Shown here one piece after another: positions 44,865 to 59,800 of a stretch of 64,000 nucleotides of DNA (the stretch's first letter is position 1; the number at the start of each line of letters is the position of its first letter). Origin of the DNA: Bilabrum cf. latius (lineage: Eukaryota > Bigyra: Bicosoecida > Bigyra > Bicosoecida); the NCBI GenBank assembly GCA_965178125.1, contig OZ237749.1, forward strand, positions 682,001 through 746,000. The letters run 5' to 3'. The notes beneath the pieces are model-generated. The model ran no database searches, was not told the DNA's origin, and saw only the letters and a list, made by a program, of their open reading frames with translations. The translations under genes and the position numbers were made by a program.

Positions 44865-47800
44865 TCACCCATCGAATCCAAACAACTCCTCGACGCCCTC
44901 GACCACCCTGTCCACCTTGGTGGCCAAGTCGGTGCCCAGGAAGTAGAGCCTTCCATCCGCGGTACCCACCTGCAGGTGGTGCTCGCCTGGCGTGAACGCG
45001 AGCGCGGTGACCGGCTGTGGAAACCCAACCGGTTTCTTGCCCTCGGTGTTGCGGAGTGCTTGCACTGTTTCCATATCGATGGTCCCATCCACATCAAGAT
45101 TGGGCAGAGCTCCACCAAGCGGCCCCAGCGTAGCAATGACTTTCATCTCCCAGATGTCTACCAATCGGATGCGCGGATGTTCCTCCTCGACGGCGATCGC
45201 CAAGGTCGAACCGTCTTCGCTCCAGCACGAGGCAAGAATTGAAAGGCTATCGCGAAAGCCAAGGATCTTGAGGCTTGGGCTTGCACCAGCAGCAACTCCA
45301 TCAAGCTTGAAGGCGTACAGGTGATGGTTCTCGTCGCTATACGCCGCTACAACTCCAGCTGGAGATACGCTGCACCAATGCAGCGCGTTCAAAGACTCCG
45401 GCAGCTGGCGTGTATTCCTGTGAATGGCTGGATCACTCGCTTGCGCACTCGGTGCTTGAGCCCCGGCACCGGACGCTGGTCCTGGGGTGGCATCGCCTGC
45501 GCTGACCTCGGGCGAAGCTGCCTGGTCACCAGCTGATTTAGATTTTTCAGATTCTTCCGACTCGAAAATACCTGGCGCAGGCGCGACGCGAGATTCCACC
45601 CACTCGGGGACAATGGATCTGATGAGGCGACCCGTCGAGAGCGAGTGCAGGAGCACGCTACCATCTGCAGAGCAGGAAGCCACCACGTCAAAGTGGGCAC
45701 AGGCATGCACGCAAGTAATTGTGTCTTCGTGGCCCGATAGAACAAGCCTGGGTTGTGGCGAGATGCGCCCCTGCCACATCCGCCAGACTCTCACGGTTCC
45801 GTCACTCGACCCAGTCGTCACGACGTCCTCGCCAGACCAGCCGTCCTTTGCGACAGGAGTGACGACGGGCAGCTGCGGGGCGCTGCGGAACTGGGCAGCT
45901 GCAAGGTCGAGTCGTTCCGCGGTGCGCTGCAGGAGGTCTGGATTCACAGTGGGCATGCTCCACTGGTCTCTTGGGTCCAGCAGCTTTGCCATGGCTCTCC
46001 TGACAGCATCGCTGCTGCTGACGTCGGTTACCGCGGCCAAATGCGTCCCCGCGTGGCCTTCCGTCGAGTTCAAACCATCCTCGAGATCGCTTTCGAGATC
46101 CAAACCGGCTGCAAGGGCGGCAGTGGCAGCTGCCTGTACCGTAATGCGACTCGGATGCAGCAATGCACCTGACAACAAGCCGCCAGCGTTCACCGCAGCG
46201 GCTGCAACGTCACCACAGGCACGCGTGCTGCCGAGATGCGGGTCAGCTTGCAGGCTACTGACGATGGAACGAGCTGCGGAGGTACTTGGTGCCCTATGTA
46301 TTGAGGCCACTGACCCTACCTCTGCGGCTGGGACTGGACGGGGACAGACGTGAAGGCAAGTGACGGGCCCATCGTGCCCCGTTACCACGCAGACCGATGG
46401 CATCCCCTCTGCGATGGCTGATACTCTGAAACTATGATCCCAGTGCATGCACGACAGCAAGAATTGCCCGTCAGAAGAGCAAGCAACCATCCAGGGCCTA
46501 GTCCAGCTCGCGGCAGATCGAGAGCCGCCTGCGCCAGCCATCGTGTCCGCGAGTGTTGATGCTTCTGCCCCAGACAAAAGAGGCAGCCATGCGGCCTTGC
46601 GCATGCCATCCGCAACAGCGGCTTGCCTCTTGTCGTGTAGAGCTGCTGCACTCAGGGGGGTCGGGCGATTGCCGGCAGTTGCGGTATTCTGCTACGAGCT
46701 AGCATGGAACAAGCTGGCCGCGTCGTTGTTCGCCCAGCCTCTTAGCTTCCGTCTGACGAACGACCACCAATCTGGGCCCTGATTGCTTGCGATTGACAAA
46801 TTCATCTTATTTCCCAGAGGGTTCCGCCTTGTTCTGCCCAAACACTCGAGTGCTTTCGTTCTAGCGACGAACGGGACTCCCACCACAGAACCGGAGCCCA
46901 TCGTGGTGCGTCCGCCCGCCGCAAATGCAGCATTGACCAAATGCTTCTTCTGCGTTTCTTCTTGCTGAGCACTGCCCGCAGCAGTGCTTGTAGCTCCAGA
47001 CCCGGCCTGATCGGAGCTCATTGACACCTGCTCTGCGGTCCCGCTGACCTTGACGCTGCCGCTCATGCCCAAGATTGACATAAACGCACCAACTACACCC
47101 TTTCCGTCTCCCGAAGGCGCTGCCTTTACGTCATAGGAAGCACCAGACCCAAACTGGGCGAAACTATTCCCGAAGTTTTGCAGCATTCTAATGGCAGAGC
47201 GTGGATCAAGCGATGGATGGTCTGGGCTGAGCTCCTGCAGTCGGGGAGCTGCCAGAAAAGCCTTGATCGGGGCTTGGATTCGTCGAGGTGGCTTGCCGAT
47301 CGCGCCTGCGTGCCTTGCAAGGAAGAGAGCTGACGCAGCCTCCCTCAGGTCACAGTCCAGCATGAGCTTCTGCAGCCTCCGGAAGCTCATGGAAGCAGCC
47401 TGGTCATTGCTGTCTCTGTCTCTGCCGCTTGCGCCACCCGACGCTTGCGCTTTGGCCTTGTGGACAGAACCTCTTTTTCTGTGGTGCCTGCTCGTTCGCG
47501 CCAATGTTCCCTATGATGTTGTCCAGTTGTGAATGCCGACGGAACGATTCCCGTCCACGGTTATCAAGCCAGGCTGCTCTCCAGAAATAAAAAACAACCC
47601 AATAATCCGCTGCTAGTGGATCTGAATGCCCAGCTGCCGCCCGATTACTTCTTGCTCGGCTTCAGAGGGAGCAATCCTGCCAACATCACCCTCGCCATCG
47701 CTCGACATACCCGAGTGCCCGCTGGCCTCGCCCCCCTGTTGCGACACCCCGCCAATCCTGTTTCGGAACTCCTTGGCTCTGGGAGCTCCATTCTCTCGCT

Positions 47801-50800
47801 TGCTCAAGTTGCGCGCGACCCTGCGAATGTGTGCCTTGACGTGCTCCTGCGCTGAAGCCATGAGATCAGCAAACCCGAACTCGGGTCGGTCATACGGGAC
47901 CCACGGCATCACGCCACGGATACCTTTCCTACGAATCTCCCTTCTCCTTCTCTCAGTTTTTCGCGCTTGCAGCTCTTCCTCTGAGATGCCCTGGTCCCTG
48001 AGCTTGTCTTCCACGTCCACCATGCTGCTGTGCTCTGACGCAAGACGTACGCCGGCAGCATCGCGGCGAGGCAGCGGTCCAGACGCGCCTGATGTGATGC
48101 TGCAGGCAGGCGTTGAGATTCCAAACACGTTTCGGCTGAGCATGGGCGCCGACGGAATGGTAGCGGTCGCAGAGAGCCACCTCTACGGGTGAGGGTTCCT
48201 AAACAGCAGCCGGGGGGTCTGGCCCAGCTCATACCTATAGATCCTTGCCATAACCAAGGCCTGGCGGCCCTCGGGCGACATGGACAGCTTTCGAATGTCA
48301 ATTGAGTCCTCGTAGAACAACTGGTGATACACATTCAGCTTTTTCTCGGCGAGAGAGTGAGGCGATGCGCCGGGCATATCCGCTGGTCTTTGATGAGCAC
48401 CGAAGACGAGGTCGATCCAGTCGTGCAAGTGCTCACTCACGTAGTCGCTCTCGAGTGCCTGGCGCATGATCCGCACGAAACGAGCCGCGCTGCCGCGCGC
48501 CCACGGTGGCAGCTCGACATCACCAACTGGCGTCCCCGTGTGCTCTCTAGTCCCGAAATCAATCCCAGACCGATGTAACAGGAACGAGTGGTCGTAGTAG
48601 AACTCCGGAGTGAGTTCTCGCTGCTCTTGCGGCTGACCCTAGGACGCACTCCTCCACGAGTGCGCCACCGAGTTGAACATACGGTCCGGTTTGTCAAACT
48701 TTCCGTCGTGCAGCACAACGTGCAGCCTCAAAAATGGCTCCACTCGGAACATGTAGCCGATCACAAAGCCAGCGTTGAGGTAATGCGTTCCGTAGTTGTG
48801 CCCTCGCCCGCCCTACACGATGTCGGGGCGTACCGAGGGATCGTCTCCAGCCTCCCAGGCCATCTCGGCCATCATCTCGTAGTTTTCCCGCGTGGTTTCG
48901 ATGCCTTCAACTGCGAGTTCGCGTCGCTTTTGAGTGATTGCTCCAATTGGCAGGCTAAGGTCGCGGTAGTTCTCCGGGTCTGCGAGATCAAGCTCCTCGC
49001 TGGTAAAGTTCGAGAGAACCCAAGGCATGACCGGGTACTGGGCAAGATCCTGCAACGAACGCCCCGCAATCCTGTTCAGCCACATAAGATAATCGAAATT
49101 CGTTATTCTCTTCTGTCTCCAAGCTTCCTGCAAGAAATTCAGCGCTTGCTCTCGATCTGCTTGGCTCGCTACCACTTGTCGTACAAACGGCGGTTTTAGG
49201 CCCAGCAGGAACGAAATGAAAACATCCCGCGCCGACTTGCTAGAGAATGCAATCAACCAGGATCCGCCGCAAAATGCAGGCGGCACATCGGTTTGTCCGC
49301 TTGACTTGGAGGGGCCGGCTAGTCCCCTTGCGGGAAGGATAGGTCCGCCTGCATCGAACAGCTCCTCACCCCCCTTCCCAGACACTTGTCTAGTGAGAGG
49401 TTTCCTATCCCTGGCTGCTGCGGCACCAGATGACGCCACCACTTCGCTGTTCTGGCCTACCTCTTCAAGCGATTGGGGCCCTGCATCGGCTGGCTCTGCC
49501 GGCTCGCCGCGCGCTGCTGCGGCCGCACCTGCTGACGAGGACACGAAGAGCTCAACTGCGCGATCCTCCAGAAGAAACGTCCGTATCTCCACGGCACCAA
49601 GCACGGTTAGCGGTAAGCGCACCGGCTCTGGGACGTACAGCAGGGAGTCCCTATAGGCGCGCTTCTCGTTCTCTTCTCTCTCATGCTGCTGCTGCTGCTC
49701 AATGGCGGCGGCGCTGCGGGCGCGCCTGCTTGTTGTCCTCTTGGATTTCCTGGCTGCCTTGGGCTCGAGCTTTCCCCTCATGTCAATGTCTGAGATCACA
49801 TCGTGGGTCGAGCAGTCGACGTCCGTGGGCCACCATTCAATTGCTGCAGCACTCAGCCGGACAAGCCCGCGCGTGACACGAAGTGGCTACACAAGCTGCG
49901 TGCGCCCGCAAAAGAGGACAGTAGGCTCCGAGTCGGGATGTCGTCCCGCGCCTGGATGGCTGCTGTGCTGTTCTGCTACTCCATACCTGCCTTGAGCACG
50001 GGCATACTCCGCACCATCGACGTGATGGGCCTCTGAAGCGGAATAGGTTCGTGGCCCGGGTCCATTCTCCTTTGAACTGCCGCTTGAAGCAGTCGCACGT
50101 GCCGATCTAGAGACACCCTGACTAGAAGTTGACACTGAGGCAGCATCCGAGGCGGACTACTTTCTCGCATCTCTCTTTGTTAGTCCATAGTGCTATGCTT
50201 CAAGCATCTCTCGAGCCAGTCCAAGCCCGGTGTCTTCGTCATCTGCGTCTGCTCCGTCCTGGGCCTCCCCTTCGCTGCCCGTGGAACGAACGGCTGGCCG
50301 ATCCGAGGCCTGGGCAGACTCAGGAGCTTGCGACGTTCGCCTGCCGTGCTTTGCCCGGAGTTCTTTGGCGTTCGTTTCGATTTGCTGCAGCAATTGGTAT
50401 GCGCCACTCTCTCGAATTCTACCAGCAACGTTCTCGAGCGCTGCTGCTTCGGCCCCGCTAGCTTTCTGCGATTCTTGAGCAGATTTGTAATCGCCGGCGA
50501 TCTAGGAGTACTCGCGAGCCTTGGTATAGTCAGGGTCGCCGCGTTCCAATAGACAGGACCGCCATCTGCGCATCGTCGGGTCGAGCCTCGCATCAATCTG
50601 CCACGATTTGCTGGCGAAGCCCGACACGCCAGAGCTTCTCTGCCCGGAGCTCCTCTAGATTCCATGACCCCATGGACCGCGTTCTCTCGCAACAACTCTA
50701 AGCAACTTGCGCAGCATGCGGCTACCCTCGTGTCGCTGCTTGGTTGAGGCTTGCTTGTCAACGTGCTGAATGAGACCTGCATATTTGCGGCAAAGCTCGA

Positions 50801-53800
50801 CTAAGAACGACGAGCTCCAAAGCGAGCTAGTTTGCACGTGGCACAGCCGGAAGGCTTGTGATAGGCCTTGAGCGTCGCATGCAATGTACGTCTCCTTGGT
50901 GCGAATACACAGCAATGGAACACTGGTCGTGCTGAATGCATCACGGTCTGAAGTGGGCTCCTCAGTTCCCGTTGCGACATCGTGCTTCGAACCCATGCAG
51001 CGCAGCAGTTCAACCACAAGATTCGGGCGCTTTGGTAACGGGCTAGACTCGATGGCAGTGCTACCATCATTTCGCATAAAACCTGAAGCGTCCAGAGATG
51101 CGGCTTCCAAAGCTGCCTCAAACGAAGTCTTGGCTTGGTCACCATCTATAACAGACTGCAGCTCGGCCTCTACCTGCGCCTTGAGATCGCCGGTCGGCAC
51201 CTCAAACTTGACCTCTGCAGAAACAGAGGAAGGCAGCGATGCTCCGTGGTCAACCAGGATGGATAACATGTGTCGGACCTGCCTCGAGACTGCTTGCAGC
51301 TCGGCCTGCAACTTCCTTATTCTGGATTGCTCGCCAGGAGCCGGTCTCAGAGGGCCTGCCCCCGAAGCAGAGCATACAGGGCCGAGCTAACCAGCTTGTA
51401 CCGTCATAGCCGCAGAGACAATCACAAGCTACGATACGCATGACTGCGCAATCGCGCCGCTCCTTGGAAGCGCCTCTTTTAAGGCGGGCATCTGGCACAA
51501 CTTGCCCAATTCTACCCATAACTCGTGTAGCAGTGCCCTCAGTAGTCCCGACAAGGTTGATTCATCCTATCTCAAGTCTTGGACCTACTCTAAGGCCCTA
51601 GCTACCAGAATTGATGCAGCAAACAGCCCTCGAAGGACCCCGCACAGCAATGCAACGACCGGTACGACGCGCACAGAGCTTGTTTCTGTATCTGCGGGCG
51701 TCTCATCGCCAATCCCATGAGTCGCTTCTGCCACGACAGTGTCAGTTGCATCGCTCCCATGCGCAAGCTTGGTTGCAATGGGAAACGCGAAATCGTCTCG
51801 CATTGCTTCAACCTCTGCCCAAAGCAAAAGCCTAGTCAAGCCTTGCAGAACAATGACAAGTCTCCTGTTGCACGCAACCGGTAAGCTCACCGCGGTGGCG
51901 CCAGAGCCTGCACTGTGCGTCCGTAGTTTCTCAAATAACCACAATACTAGCACACAAATAGGCCTAACATACAGAGACCGGTCGATTGTTGCCTCCTCAT
52001 CCATGTCTGCAAGGGTCACCTCGGCAAGGTCCCAGGCTACTGTTGCATGAAAACTCGAAGAGAGCGTTCCCAATGCATCTACTAGCAGGCATGGTGTAAT
52101 ACCCTGACCATGCCGCCTTTCACCAGGAGTACCTCGAGCGCTTGTCCCAGCACTACTTCGGAAGAGTGGTGTGCTTGACCCGCTGCTCTTTCTCTTTCGA
52201 CCTAGCTCTTCTATCAAGCTGAGAACGCGACCTGAGTCAACGGACTCTGGCACACTGCCAACTGCTCCTGCCATCAGAGTCTTGGCAGCCAACTACATGC
52301 ATCTTTCCAGCTACAATATCTTTATAGGCAACGAAATAGCAACCGACATGCACGTGGCGATCATGGAGGACAAAGCGTGTAGGCACTCTGAAACGTCAGC
52401 AACGGTTGCAGAACCAGCACTATCCGCCGAATCAACAGCAAGATGTCGCTCCAATAGTCTCAGGACACACCAAGAGAAAGTCTGCACCCAGTCAGTCTTA
52501 CGAAACTCCACAAGGTTCTGGTGGGACTAATCGCACACAGTTCTGGCAAGGAACTGCATCGCTGGCTTCGCAAAGCAGAATGGCACAGAGCCCGCTGCCA
52601 CACGCGCACAGGCCAGAACGGCGGCAGGGCATACTGTAACCCCCGTTGGACTCTCCCTTTGAGATTCAATCCAGGCATACCGTTGTCTCATTGCTTCTTC
52701 AAAGCGATGGAGGCCGACCTCACGGAAATTGGACGGAAACTGCAGGATTGGCGAAGCGGTGGACGACCTGCCGCCAACAGCAGCGTCCAATAGATACAGC
52801 AAGGCAACTTGAGCAGGCAGTTCTCCAGGAGAAAATTGTGGTGCACTCTGCTGAACAGCATCCTCTAAAGCTGACGCGGCCCATGCTGAAATTTCGTGGG
52901 CATCAAAGGCGCAAAGACCGAGCGTATACTTGGCCACTCGCCCATGACCGCGCTGCCAAACCCCGACATCGCCCGGCATGCTCGCACCCCTCACCCTGTC
53001 CTGTCCGCGGAATGAAATGCCACTTGCGAACAATGCAGGTGGCTACGTCAGTAGGGCGGAATCAGTGAGGTCGGCAACAACAGCAGCGTGATCGCCAGCC
53101 GATTGTCTGCCCGACAGCTGGGCGTGCAGAGTTGCTTGAGCTATCCTATCCAGGACATGTTCAGCTACGACCGGGGCTGCAGCAAACTTTCGGTTAACGC
53201 TGCCTCTAACGTACCCCTCTTCACCAGAAATGTCGTCTGTGTTGGTCGGTGAAGCTACCTAGGTGTAACCGGCAAGATCAGATAGAGGAACGCTGACATC
53301 CAGCTGGCCCGTTTCCTGTTCTGACATGCTTCCGCTACGAAAGTTCGGTGATCGCCTGGGAGGTGGCGTGTCGATGGAATGGCGCCGTACAGGGTGGTCC
53401 TACGGATCGCTGCGCGGCGGCGTTCCATAGCTGTCATCACCGTCAAAGCTGGACCGGCCAGGCAGCCAGCCGCCCTGCGATCCTGCACCAGAATCTCGTC
53501 TTCCTATCCGTGCCATAACAGCCGCAGCAACAGGCTACGAGGCCTTTGCATCAGACTAAACTCGACGCCGCTCAAATGCATTTCGTCTTCCGCCCGCCCA
53601 TAGCACCCCGCTGCCTCCAGCCCCATCGCTGGCAAAGCTGCCAGACCCCCGTGCCAGAATTGCAGCACTCCCTGCGCTGCCAGTGCTCTCCACAGACTAC
53701 CTACGGGATGCACTAGCCATCATCGGGTCAATGTGAGACGCTATTGGATTAGGTAGGTGATGCCTAGTACCGGGTCGAGGCGCAACCCCCGTGCCTTGCG

Positions 53801-56800
53801 AGGCGAGCCTAAGGTGATAGGGAAGCTCCGTCACCACATCCTGACGCTATAGGACTGCAACTGCAGTGGCAGCAGGCGGTTCTGATGCAAATGTCCTGCG
53901 CATGCGCTCTGACAAAGATTGTATAAGGCGGTGTTGCGGTGCCGTGCGGCGCGCCAGCACAGCAAAGAGCGACTACTCCGGTACCGCCGGCGTCGGAGAT
54001 AGTGCAGCGAGACTGCTGCCGGACGGCAGACTTGAGTACCACGATACCATGTCAAGAAGCAGTGCCGATGCTTTCAAATTGATTTCCTGCGACCAGGAGC
54101 TACCACTCTTCCTTGCAGAGGATGCAATTCCGAGCAGAAGATCTGCAACTCCCATGCTGCCTTGCTGAGCCACCCGAAAGGAGAGCTCCGAAGCTGCTGC
54201 AGATAGTGCCTCGTCAAGGTTAGCAGGGGCGCGAGATGATACAGACCTCATCGATTTGCCTTCTCCTGCAAGAGTGCTAAGCTATTTGTCCTAGAGTCCG
54301 TGGAGGATGCGGTATGAATGCACCCAATCAACGGGTACTTGCCGGTTCTGTGGTACCTCTTCGAGTTTGCGAGCTCGTCCGCCAGTTGCAGACCCTAGCC
54401 TGGCTGCATTAATCGGCAGTACCGCGGCCAAGCTCATTAACCTATCGCGCCGTGGGATGCCACGCAAGCGATCTGCCGCTGACTCGTTCGTGGCCGCCTG
54501 CCACAACTGTTCAGATTGCTTTAGCCTACCACTCTACACACCTCCCATGCCAGCTTGATGCGCAGCTTTGCCAGGTGGGTCGTCAACGTACTGCCTTGCC
54601 ATGCTACTTTCGGATTTTACGTCATTTACGCTGCTGGCTTCAGACGCAGGTATGCCAAGCGCATGAACACCTCCTGCTGCTCCTTGTTCAGGCACTGATG
54701 CTTCTTGCTGCACACCTCCGAGGCGCGGTGACTGCACCGATACAGCTGCAGATTCCTTGGCTCCGCCTGGAGAATTGTTCGGATCATCAACGCGATCGAT
54801 ACCAAAAAACTGCGCCGACGTCGATGCATCCGCGGCGCTAGCAGTGCGACGATGAGAACCCCTTACGCTTGGGACCGTAGGGTGCACGACGTGCCTGCTG
54901 GCCACGCCTGCCCCCGACTACTAGCGCTAATTGTGGAACGAGCTGGTTGGCTAAAGAGGTGGTTCTCTCGCGCGAAGAGAAGAATTTGAAGAGCGATTCG
55001 GACCTAGTGATGGTTGGTGTACGTTGGCCGAGTCCACATCGGCTTGCTCCACATCCACGCTGGTGTCCAGGCACGCGGCCACCGAGGCGTAGCACGTAAC
55101 TGCTGCTGCCTTATTCTGATGTGGACCTCCTTGCAGTCGACCAATATGCGTGATAAGGAGCTGCTGTAACAGCGCCTGTACCGGCGGTGGGTTGGCCGAG
55201 GTAGCTGCATCCACTTCTTCCCTGGCTGTAGCAGCACCCTGAATGGCAGCCGTGATCTACGAATGCAGGGACTGCAGGAGGGTAACAGCGCGAAAGTTGC
55301 GCGTTCCAGGCTGTCCTTGCTTTGACTTCCTCCACAAGTACGCTAGGATTGACAGCGAGGCTGCTGCAGTGTCCACCCTGCTCTGCTGTCGGTGAGATGG
55401 GGCCGCATTTGTAGGCAGCTCATCAAGGTGCAGCGACAGAAGCGGCATAAGAACGTGCTACACAGCAAGACCGAGCTTTTCAAAGCTGGCAGAACGCACC
55501 CCGTGCTACCTTTTGGTCCACAATCCGTTTTCAATTGCTGTCTGAATGATATCGGATAACCGTGATCGGATCGCCTGCCACTCCGCGAGCTGGATCATCT
55601 CTGTTGCGTCATGATCTTCGGCCCGCCTATCGTTAAGGGGGGCTGAAGCTGGGTGAGCGTGATTTCTATCGTCACCAGCATCGCTGGCACTGTCAGGGTC
55701 GAGCATGGAAGCTCGCCCATGCTGCAGCCCGCTGGATGCGCTGCTTGCTACGGAAAATCCACTGACTGTGCTAGACACACGCGGAAGCTGTTGAATACCA
55801 GACTGCCCAGAAAATAATCTGTCGGCTTCAATTGCTGCCGGAATGCTAGGAACCCCATGTGATCCGTGCGTCTGTGCCTACTAGCTGGCCGAAATAGCAG
55901 GAGTACGAGATACCCGCGCCGACAGTGATGCAATCTTGTACGAAATGTTGGAAATTGCGCTTATGCAGTGCTTGACTGCGCCAGCCTCGATGAAATCTAC
56001 CGCGCTGGAGGCATTCTATCTAACAAAACCCCAGATCAGGTCGACTGCCTTGGCTGCAGTGCTTGGCAGTCCCTTGCACCAGATGGACGCATCGAGCAAT
56101 ACGGATCTGAGGAGAGTAGCCCGAAGCATACGCCACCACACTCTCTCTGAGTATGCAGCAGTCGTCAGGTGGCTGCCGTACTTGCCAAGAACGCCCATAC
56201 TCAAGTCCCACATGGCTTCTGCAGCGCTTGGAGAGAGAAGGGCGGAGCTCATACTGCGCACAAGATGCACTACCAGGCCCGGGCCACCGAAATGGGCCAA
56301 CCTATTTCTGTCTGCACAGCTACCAGGGTGGCTTAAGAAACCCTGCAGCAGCCTGATCGTGTCTGCTACGGGATCAAGCTACGTGACGCCGGCCAAACCG
56401 TCTCCGAATGAAACAACGCCTGCTGCAACTCGCGGACATGTCACTGGAGCTATGGCCAGCTGCGTTGAGCTGCCACTCAATAATGCATCGTCGTTCGTAG
56501 CAGCTGCAGAGCCTACACCACACACAACATGACGAGCATGAGCTGTTGCTTGGTCTCTTGAGAGGCCCCTCTTGAGCCCCTCTTGGCGGACTGTCTCGAA
56601 GTGGATGGACAGCTGACCGAGCAAGGGTACAATGACTTCGATGCCGCCGCTTGATTGCACTACGTCTCGCGCCGGCTGCCATGACACGGAGTAAGCGCCA
56701 CTGATTCCGAGTAAATGAACCCCAAGCAGAGAGGGAGGCCTTGCCATTTCCTGCTCCGATGGCTTCAACAACCCGAGGCTTGACGGTCTCGCCCCCACGT

Positions 56801-59800
56801 ACACCTCTCCGATTATGGCACCAGCCCGGGCCTCAAAGGTGGACACGGAGGACGACGACGTATTCAAAAACAGGGGGCTTTCGTGCACTGCAGGCGAGAA
56901 CACAAACATGATGTCCTCAGTGAAACCGCCACGAAGCAAAGCCAGCGATGCGCTCGTCATTCTACCCAGTCGACTCAGCTGCTCCCGCTACAGCTTGGCG
57001 CTGGCCGCCGTCTCAAGGCGCATGCCAGAAGCTTGTCGCGCGCCACCTCCTGTGAGAATATCGATTGCTTCGTCGACCTTAGAGCCACCTTCCTCCTCGC
57101 CAAAGCTGCCTTCACCGTAGCTCCCTCGACCGAAGCTGCCAGCCCTCGACCCGTCGAAGCTGTGCTTGTCCCCGTGTAATAAAGTGATTTCGTCTTGGTC
57201 GGAGTCGACCGGGAATACTATCGGTGGGATCAAAGACCTACTGGGGCCCCGTACGTCAGTTTCCGGCGGCAGCAGCATGGACCCATATTCGGGCCCAAGC
57301 GCAAATAGGCCTAGCACTTGATTCTAGTCTAGGCACCGGCGCAAAAGCATGATTGGCCCAAGACGCCCCGTCAGGTCTACAACGGCCTAAGACTTCAGAA
57401 TTCGTTCCGCAACTGCAGTGTCAGGGCTGGCCAACCTAAGGTTTGTGTTGATTCCGCCCCCAAACAGGACCTGCACCCCGGCTTGCGGCAGAGGAGGGCC
57501 TCCTTCGAGCCCATCCCCTGGCTGAATACCAAGAGAGCCTAGAGACTCTTGACCAGATTGGCCACCTAATACAACAGTGCTACGATGGGGCACCTAAGGC
57601 TGAAAATTAGGTAGTCTCATGGCTCCGGCAACAGCTGGTGACCCATCCACATATATGGTGGTCAGTCCGTCTCCACCGAACATTGTGCTGGGGCCTTGGA
57701 CGATTGTAACGTGATGCCATCTGCCAGGCTGAATGACGGGGAATTCAGTGGCCACTGACTACGGCTCTCTGCTGCGGGAATGGTGCTTGGCCGTCAAGCG
57801 CAGTGCGAGGCCTGCCCGTGGTCCAGCACTCGTGATCTCGGCCTGCAGGGTCAAGCTGCGGCCCTGCCCATCCCACATGCGCACCAAGTACGGGATGTCC
57901 CTAGACGAGAATACGAGCTCTGGAGCAGTCTCCTGTGAGTCTCCGATAGTATTCGACCTCTGCCTTGGTTCCTGCTGCTACGCATGTCGGTCGACACCTC
58001 GTGCGCCACCACGCCCAGCCCCGGATGCTGGCCCAGGTGTAGTACCAATCTGAGTGGAGTCTTCACGTGTAAAATTCGATGGCATCGTCATTCCCAAGAC
58101 CTTCGATAGCTCCGAGACGTGCTGCGATCCGCCTGCCCGCTTCGTCCCAGTGCCCGGATGATCCGGATTCACTACGCTGCCAGTCGGGGCGTGTGCCGGA
58201 AAAACGCACACCCACATGGAAAGGGTGTAACCCTCACTCACCGGCCAGTATGGCAAACCGTACGTAGCCTGGCGTCCCGACGAATCTGGCCCCTAGATGC
58301 GACGCTTCTCCTCCAGTGGTCGGCGATGCTGCGAGCCACGCTGAGACTAGCTATCAGTCTACATCTCACCGCCATCTCCCACGTAGAATGCGGCAGAAGC
58401 AGGGCTATGCGTGCTGTGGAACCGTCCACTGTCATCGTGTCGGCGGGAGTTAGGCTCACCCATTAGCCTCTCTCCATCGACTTGTTCCCTCTGCTGAATA
58501 ATCCTCTCAAGCAAAATCCTGCTCCTAGTAGACAGATGGTACTTGACAGCACTCACCGCACGAAGTCCGGCTCCTCGCTTGCCAAATACGAAGTAGGACC
58601 GGGGCGCAAGATGCATGCCGTATTCGGACACTGTTGAGCCGGTGCCCACCATGCCTTCCTAATCTAGCTCTGAAACGCTGGATCGCACCATTGCGACCGC
58701 TCCGGTCCTCGTCCTGACAGTCTGCATAGCAGGCAACAGATTCGGGCGCGGAAGCCTCGTCTCATTTCTTGACACCATGACCATCCGCCGCAGAGTCCCA
58801 ACGATTCCCCACGCACGGTTAGGCATCGTAGCCGGGCTTTGCCTGAGCATAGAAATCAGTAGTTTGAGCTGCCGAGCCGATAAAGACAAGCTGGTCAGCA
58901 TCGACACCTCGTACAAACTCGCCCTCTGGATCGCTGAATCGACAGAGGTGTCCAAATACCTCGCGATAGAATCCATGGGATGGGGAACCGCTGCTGCGAG
59001 CCTCACACGGTTCTTGAATGAGTGCGGACCTGAAATACACTTGGCCACTGTGAGTAGAAGCCATGCCTACACCATGGGATTCGACAGGCAGGCCGCTTGC
59101 ACCACGTGCATGATCCGAGAGGCGTCATGAACTGCGCCCTAGGGCGGCATCGGAAGATGCAACGCGTGGCTATTCTCCGGTAAGAGTCCATGGCCTGCCG
59201 CATCCACGGCGTCCCACCAAGACGGCTGCACAGACGCATCAAACGCTACACCGGTGGCTGCTTGCATCAACAAAAGTGCTTGCCCAAATCCAAGTCGCTA
59301 GGGAATCGCCCTTCCGAATGCAACTGACAAACTTGCCGCCTCGTACTCGTTGGCAAGCTGAACTAGCTCAAGACTTCCAGATAAACCCTAAAAACGGCTG
59401 GGTGCTCGTCTGTCTCCAGACCTAGACGATACGGCTTCTCTAACACGATCCTGCAGCCACCCATGCTTCAGCGCGGTCAGCATCGTATCTCGGATCACCT
59501 GAGCAGGTGTCGGCAAGCTGTGTCGTAGAGAGTCAAAGGGTGGCAAAGCTGGCCTGCTGGGAGAGCCAGCCGACTCTGCACCTGTACTTTGTTTACCGCT
59601 TTCATCGATCCAGCTGTTCGCCAGGCTGGCACCTCGCGCCCTGAATTTGTGCACGTCTGCCAGCACTGCGGCTATGGCGTTGCTATTTTCTAGAATATTC
59701 GTCGAGACATCACGAAGCGCTTTACCCGTAGCAGAGTCCATCCATTGCCTGGGCATTTTTTGCAAGGATTGCTTGACAGGTTTCAGACGCCACAACGGGA